Shown piece by piece: positions 33,847 to 37,509 of a stretch of 37,509 bases of DNA. A program made the position numbers and the translations under genes. Numbering within the stretch: the first letter of the stretch is position 1; each line of letters begins with the position of its first letter. Under the pieces are notes generated by a model. It searched no databases, was not told where the DNA came from, and worked only from the letters and a program-made list of their open reading frames with translations. Source of the DNA: Saccoglossus kowalevskii (Eukaryota > Hemichordata > Enteropneusta > Harrimaniidae); contig NW_003108089.1 of the NCBI RefSeq assembly GCF_000003605.2, positions 72,244-109,752 of the forward strand. Direction: 5' to 3'.

Positions 33847-34348
33847 TGTGTTTTGATGAACCGGGTTCGTTACCGTGGATGCGTTCGCTTATCCACCGCG
33901 TATGTTTACAAACAAGTGACGCAATTATTCAAATCACGACGTGTTAGACGATGTTCTTGGCGATTCCTTCCGTAGTATACCACTTAGGTGGCCAGACTTG
34001 TCGTCAACAGTTGCACTCAAGCCTCTGATCGCCAGCTAGCCTAATAAATTCACAATCGTTTCGGTTAAAATATGAAAATTAAAGAAAACGTTTCCCCACA
34101 TTTGTTAATGGAGGCTGACATTTTGAAATGAAAACGAGGTCACTATATCGCAAAACGTTCTGTAATGACGCAAAAAAATCGAAGTAGCGTTCTACAGTCG
34201 ATATTTTTAGTACAAATAAGTTAAACAATTGTTAAATATGATTTTTAAACCGAAATTCTTAATTAACAAGATTATTTTTGAGTCAATTATTTTTTCCTGT
34301 CAGAAACATGACATGCGCAGTAGATACTGTCTGCAAACGAGTATCAAG
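33847..34348. promoter_or_regulatory. Shared divergent promoter, neuferricin / MED15
   Basis: The start codons face away from each other with 502 bp between them. It includes 'cgttcgcttatccaccgcgt' near neuferricin and 'gatggcggcagaag' over the MED15 start. This last contains aAGATGGCGGc, the consensus of a YY1 site that commonly overlaps start codons of housekeeping animal genes. Confidence 0.55.
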
Positions 34349-34404
34349 ATGGCGGCAGAAGAATGGCGCACCTTGGCCTTTCGTAAGAAAGTAATGGCCC
34401 AGAT
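34349..34404 (+). CDS. MED15: Mediator subunit 15, first coding exon
   Basis: ATG at 34349 is followed by 18 codons and two bases, then a strong donor (gtgagt at 34405). The product begins MAAEEWRTLAFRKKVMAQ, matching the start of animal MED15 (ARC105), where a short acidic lead is followed by DWRS-AFRQK-V-QI at the edge of the KIX domain. MED15 is a tail subunit of the Mediator complex that binds activators such as SREBP and SMAD. The next exon was not found in the 3.1 kb that follows and must lie beyond the window or be very short. The exon is small, but its start context, donor and motif agree. Confidence 0.8.
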
Positions 34405-34792
34405 GTGAGTACCTATTCTAAAACGTTGATAAATGCCATTCAAATAACCATAAGACACGTAGAAATCATCTGTCCAAGTTTGGTGTTCACTGCTTTTTCA
34501 AAACACGACGAGACTGCTTCCAATTGATTCCTTATTTTGGCAATTTGAGTGACAATTTAGGCTATTTTAGTTTTCTGGTGCGCCGGTCACTACTATTACC
34601 ATGATTCATTTTTGTTGTTATCAAAATTTACTTTTGGTTCTTCTGAATATAATTTGGCCCACGAATTAAGACAGCCTTTAAATCGTACATGAGTAAGTAA
34701 GTAAATACAAATATTTTGATCTATAAATTGAAGGTTGAGTTGTCATTGAACTTGTAACCCGAATAAAATTATACATGTAGCGTTTTGATTGG

Positions 34793-35910
34793 CTTTCATC
34801 TGTTTTGCAGCAGTCACTGTTATTGTTCACTTCGGGAATACGAGACACAGGATCATAAAATAGTTACAAATCTGTAATTGATGTGATCGTCATTCATTTG
34901 TTTTGATGCAGTCATTGTTCATTTCTGGATTTATGACACACGGTTTCATAACATTGTTATAAATCTGTATTTGATGTGATTGGCATTTATTTGTTTTGAT
35001 GCAGTCATTGTTCATTTCTGGATTATAGTTGTGTTCATGTTACACGAAGTACAGGCTAAGATTTAAGCTGATTTAGGCTTATCTAGCATATTTGCATTTC
35101 GGCTAGACCCAATTGCGTCCACGCACAGGGAGGGCCAGTCGTTAGCACGGGCTAAGGGCTGCCATTAGTTGGTGACCTTTGGTAAGCCGCTATTTACGAA
35201 CGAAAAATGGATGACACGCGCGAGGTTCTATTTCTGCTGCTGGCATGTTTCGTTCTAATTTTGAAGCGACGTGCACAGGAACGCAAGAGAAGTTGGACCA
35301 CTTATTTGGATGCACATAAACAGTATATAACCGGCGTAACACAATACAGCGTTTTATTAATGCATGTCGTAGACAGCGAACCAAATTTATTTTGTCTACG
35401 ATTGGAGCTGCTGTACGCTCTACTACAGTGACCCGATTAGTGTGGAAGTGAGCGCGAAGTAATGACTGGTGGAATAGTGTCGTTATACGAACATGGGACA
35501 ATTTTCACACCCAAAGGTCGCCGCAGAGGGCGCTTAGCCCTGGGCTAAGCGTTCGCGCATACTTCGTTAGCCCGTGCTAAGGTCTAGACCGCGTCTTAAA
35601 TTCGGATTTAACCTGTACTTAGCATTCCTTAGCCCGTGCTAAGCGTTCACGCACGTTTTCTTAGCACGGGCTAAGGAATTTGACCTCTTAGCCCGTGCTA
35701 AGGAGCTGCGCGTGAACGCAACTTATGAGACACTGGTTCATAACATTGTTTGTTATAAATCTGTAATTGATGTGATCGGCATTTATTTGTTTTGCTGCAG
35801 TCATTGTTGATTACTGGATTATGAGACACTGGTTCATAACATTGTTTGTTATAAATCTATAGTTGATGTGATCGGCATTCATTTGTTTTGCAGCAGTCAT
35901 AGTTTAAGAT
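34793..35910 (+). repeat. Tandem repeat, unit about 95-100 bp, split by an insertion
   Basis: The unit reads cattcatttgttttgcagca then gtcattgttcatttctggat and 'cataacattgttataaatct'. Two and a half units lie left of 35026 and at least two right of 35725. A Harbinger-like element separates them. It lies in MED15 intron 1. Confidence 0.85.
35026..35722 (+). mobile_element. Harbinger-like non-autonomous element, 697 bp
   Basis: Left end tagttgtgttcatg; right end, in inverse, gttgcgttcacgcgcagc. They agree as AGTTGyGTTCAyG. A TTA at 35023-35025 and 35723-35725 fits a 3-bp PIF/Harbinger target duplication. Removing the insert restores the flanking repeat unit (ggattatgagac). The interior carries at least six copies of a TTAGCacGGGCTAA-type palindrome in both orientations, at 35142, 35533, 35567, 35629, 35661 and 35688. 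A 74-codon ORF (35207-35431) has no motif that I can assign. Confidence 0.75.
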
Positions 35911-36330
35911 TATGAGACAGGTTCCTAACATTGATACAAAGTTGATGTGGTCAACATTCCCGAGATACATTACCAGAAGTTATTCACAAGAGGTCATAGT
36001 TCTCTAAGTTTGTTGTGTTTTATATCACAAAGTCACAACTTTGCCAAAACATTGATAAGTTTAACTTGTGTATACTTTCCATTTTTCTGAAATTAAAATA
36101 TATGAGGAAATAATTAAACACATGCCAATCATCATCTGGCAATCAGAACTGGAAACACAAATGAAAAATTGTTTTGTGTGGGTATAGGATGTTCATTCAA
36201 AACTACCACAAAAACAACAAAACACAAGTGAACGTTGTCGGTGTACAAATGTTTGTTTCATGCATAAACTGCATCATTTGACCCCATAGGTGAAGAAAAA
36301 ATAAAAAATTGCAAATATTTGAGGAAAATG

Positions 36331-36435
36331 TAATACTGTAAAATACTTTATTTTCACTTTTTTTCCTGAAGGGATGAATCAGTGAAAATAAAATCCAGCG
36401 AATTCATCCTTTTTTTTGTATATTTCAAATGCTCG
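36331..36435 (+). mobile_element. AATACTGTA palindromic MITE, truncated copy 4
   Basis: It begins aatactgtaaaatacttta, then jumps to 'cagtgaaaataaaatccagc' and 'gaattcatcc'. The right end is missing or decayed. It lies in MED15 intron 1. Confidence 0.65.
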
Positions 36436-36675
36436 ACCCCATTATATAATGCTATATTCTGCATCACACACCAAAATAGTAGCTACATAATTTCTTCCCT
36501 TCATTACTAAAAGCTGGTTTATTGTGTTCATACACAATCTTGTTAGTGCCACAATCAAAGTGTTAGATGCCAGTATAAAAGCAACATTGCTAACTGACTA
36601 GTAAATTAGCTCACTAACGTGCTACACTGGTGTTCGAAATGCTACATGCAGCAGCAGTAATCCCAATATAGTTAT

Positions 36676-36745
36676 CTCTTTCTCAGCTTCAGTCAGTTTG
36701 TCATAACCTGGGAAAGACTTGACATCAAATGGAGGTGCACTTTTT
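36676..36745 (-). pseudogene. TADA2A-like exon fragment
   Basis: On the minus strand, after an acceptor (ttttggtag), the reading is KSAPPFDVKSFPGYDKLTEA then EKE. This resembles the region of TADA2A entering the SWIRM domain (APP, PG, KL, EKE). After EKE the family expects LC...LRL-P-YL, but the frame reads ITILGLLLLH and soon stops, with no donor. It may be a broken copied exon or chance. A real alternative terminal exon is also possible. Confidence 0.35.
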
Positions 36746-36765
36746 CTACCAAAATAAAAATAACA

Positions 36766-37509
36766 TTACCTTCTATGAACTGCTGTATAGGTGATCCAAA
36801 AAATAAACCTAATAATAGGCATTAAGCTTCCACAGTGTGAACCAGGCCTAGTGCACCTTAGGTACCACACAACATGCACCATAGGTATTTTTGCCAGAAA
36901 ACTGAATCTCCCATATTGATGGAATTTGTACATACGTTTGTTGGGCATTATGGGACCTTGATGCAAGTGATTTTGTTTTCAGATCAAATTCAAAATGGTT
37001 GGCTAGTCAAGTGGCTATTTTGTTTTATTGAATACTGTTTCAGAGCCATACATGTATCTTCAACAAGCTTTGACCAATCATGTCCTATCAGATACAAGAT
37101 GTCAATCATTTTAATGTTAAAAAATTATAATCACATTCCTGACATGTTTACTTTCTAACTATATTACTATGTATGAACAAAACTATATATCCTTAAATTG
37201 GATAACTAATGGTGACTGTGCCATGCATGGCTTGTTTATTTGGCCATTGCCTTACCACTACACCTTGGCAGATCCTACATGTACAATGTATATAGCAGGG
37301 TTTAAGGTAGCGGGACTATTATTTCCATACTTGTTTTCATCTTCTAATTGGGACGAAACGACTACAAATAGACCCAGAAAAGTATATATTTTTAAAATCG
37401 CCAGACTTCAAGCTTTTCAAAGGTGTGTTTGCCATGCCCATATCTGCATTCTATGTTGCGTTACTCAATCAAAAGTGAAAAATTACTTTTTTTGTAAAAA
37501 AAATAATTT
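36766..37509. other. MED15 intron, nothing recognised
   Basis: No exon matching the KIX domain of MED15 (expected next) and no clear repeat. Confidence 0.4.

Noticed and set aside
35207..35431. 74-codon ORF inside the Harbinger-like element as a transposase
   Set aside because: No DDE or helix-turn-helix motif can be seen and it is too short. Only a weak general likeness to Harbinger N-termini exists.
1..37509. CRISPR arrays, tRNA or rRNA genes
   Set aside because: The tandem repeats have no spacers, and I saw no tRNA cloverleaf or rRNA sequence.

Overview
This is about 37.5 kb of AT-rich, intron-bearing eukaryotic DNA containing one 834-base assembly gap. Split genes with GT-AG introns, and homologues of CCDC92, group III secreted phospholipase A2, neuferricin and Mediator subunit MED15, point to an animal. 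The many short TIR elements, a LINE with a TAAA tail and the general composition suggest a marine invertebrate (a deuterostome or lophotrochozoan). I cannot name the species from the sequence.

Layout. Bases 1-2200 (+) hold the last intron and terminal coding exon of a CCDC92 homologue. Bases 2201-6500 are repeat-rich and carry a decayed copy of one exon from the next gene. Bases 6540-18675 (-) hold a 17-coding-exon gene, assembled here exon by exon with all phases agreeing (2166 nt, 721 aa). Its product has a signal peptide, a DUF4874-DUF4832 region otherwise known to me mainly from bacteria and fungi, a C-terminal jelly-roll carbohydrate-binding-like module and a GPI-anchor-type tail. Bases 19208-20168 are a 25-bp minisatellite of about 38 units. 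Bases 20521-20994 (-) hold an unrecognised coiled-coil ORF, head-to-head with a three-exon group III secreted PLA2 gene (21455-25243, +). The gap is at 25577-26410. Bases 26967-33846 (-) hold a complete four-exon neuferricin (CYB5D2) gene whose first intron houses LINE remnants. It is head-to-head with the first coding exon of MED15 (34349-34404, +), whose first intron fills the rest of the window.

The genes do not form one pathway. Two of the three compact intergenic intervals are head-to-head and may be shared promoters. The introns carry at least six small transposon families: TTAA-flanked elements, 9-10 bp-TSD elements, an AATACTGTA..ACTTTATTTT palindromic family, hAT-like elements, a Harbinger-like element and a 51-bp conserved repeat. 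The observation most worth following is the animal DUF4874/DUF4832 gene. Its eight strand-like segments, with Glu after strands 4 and 7, suggest an unrecognised TIM-barrel glycosidase held at the cell surface.
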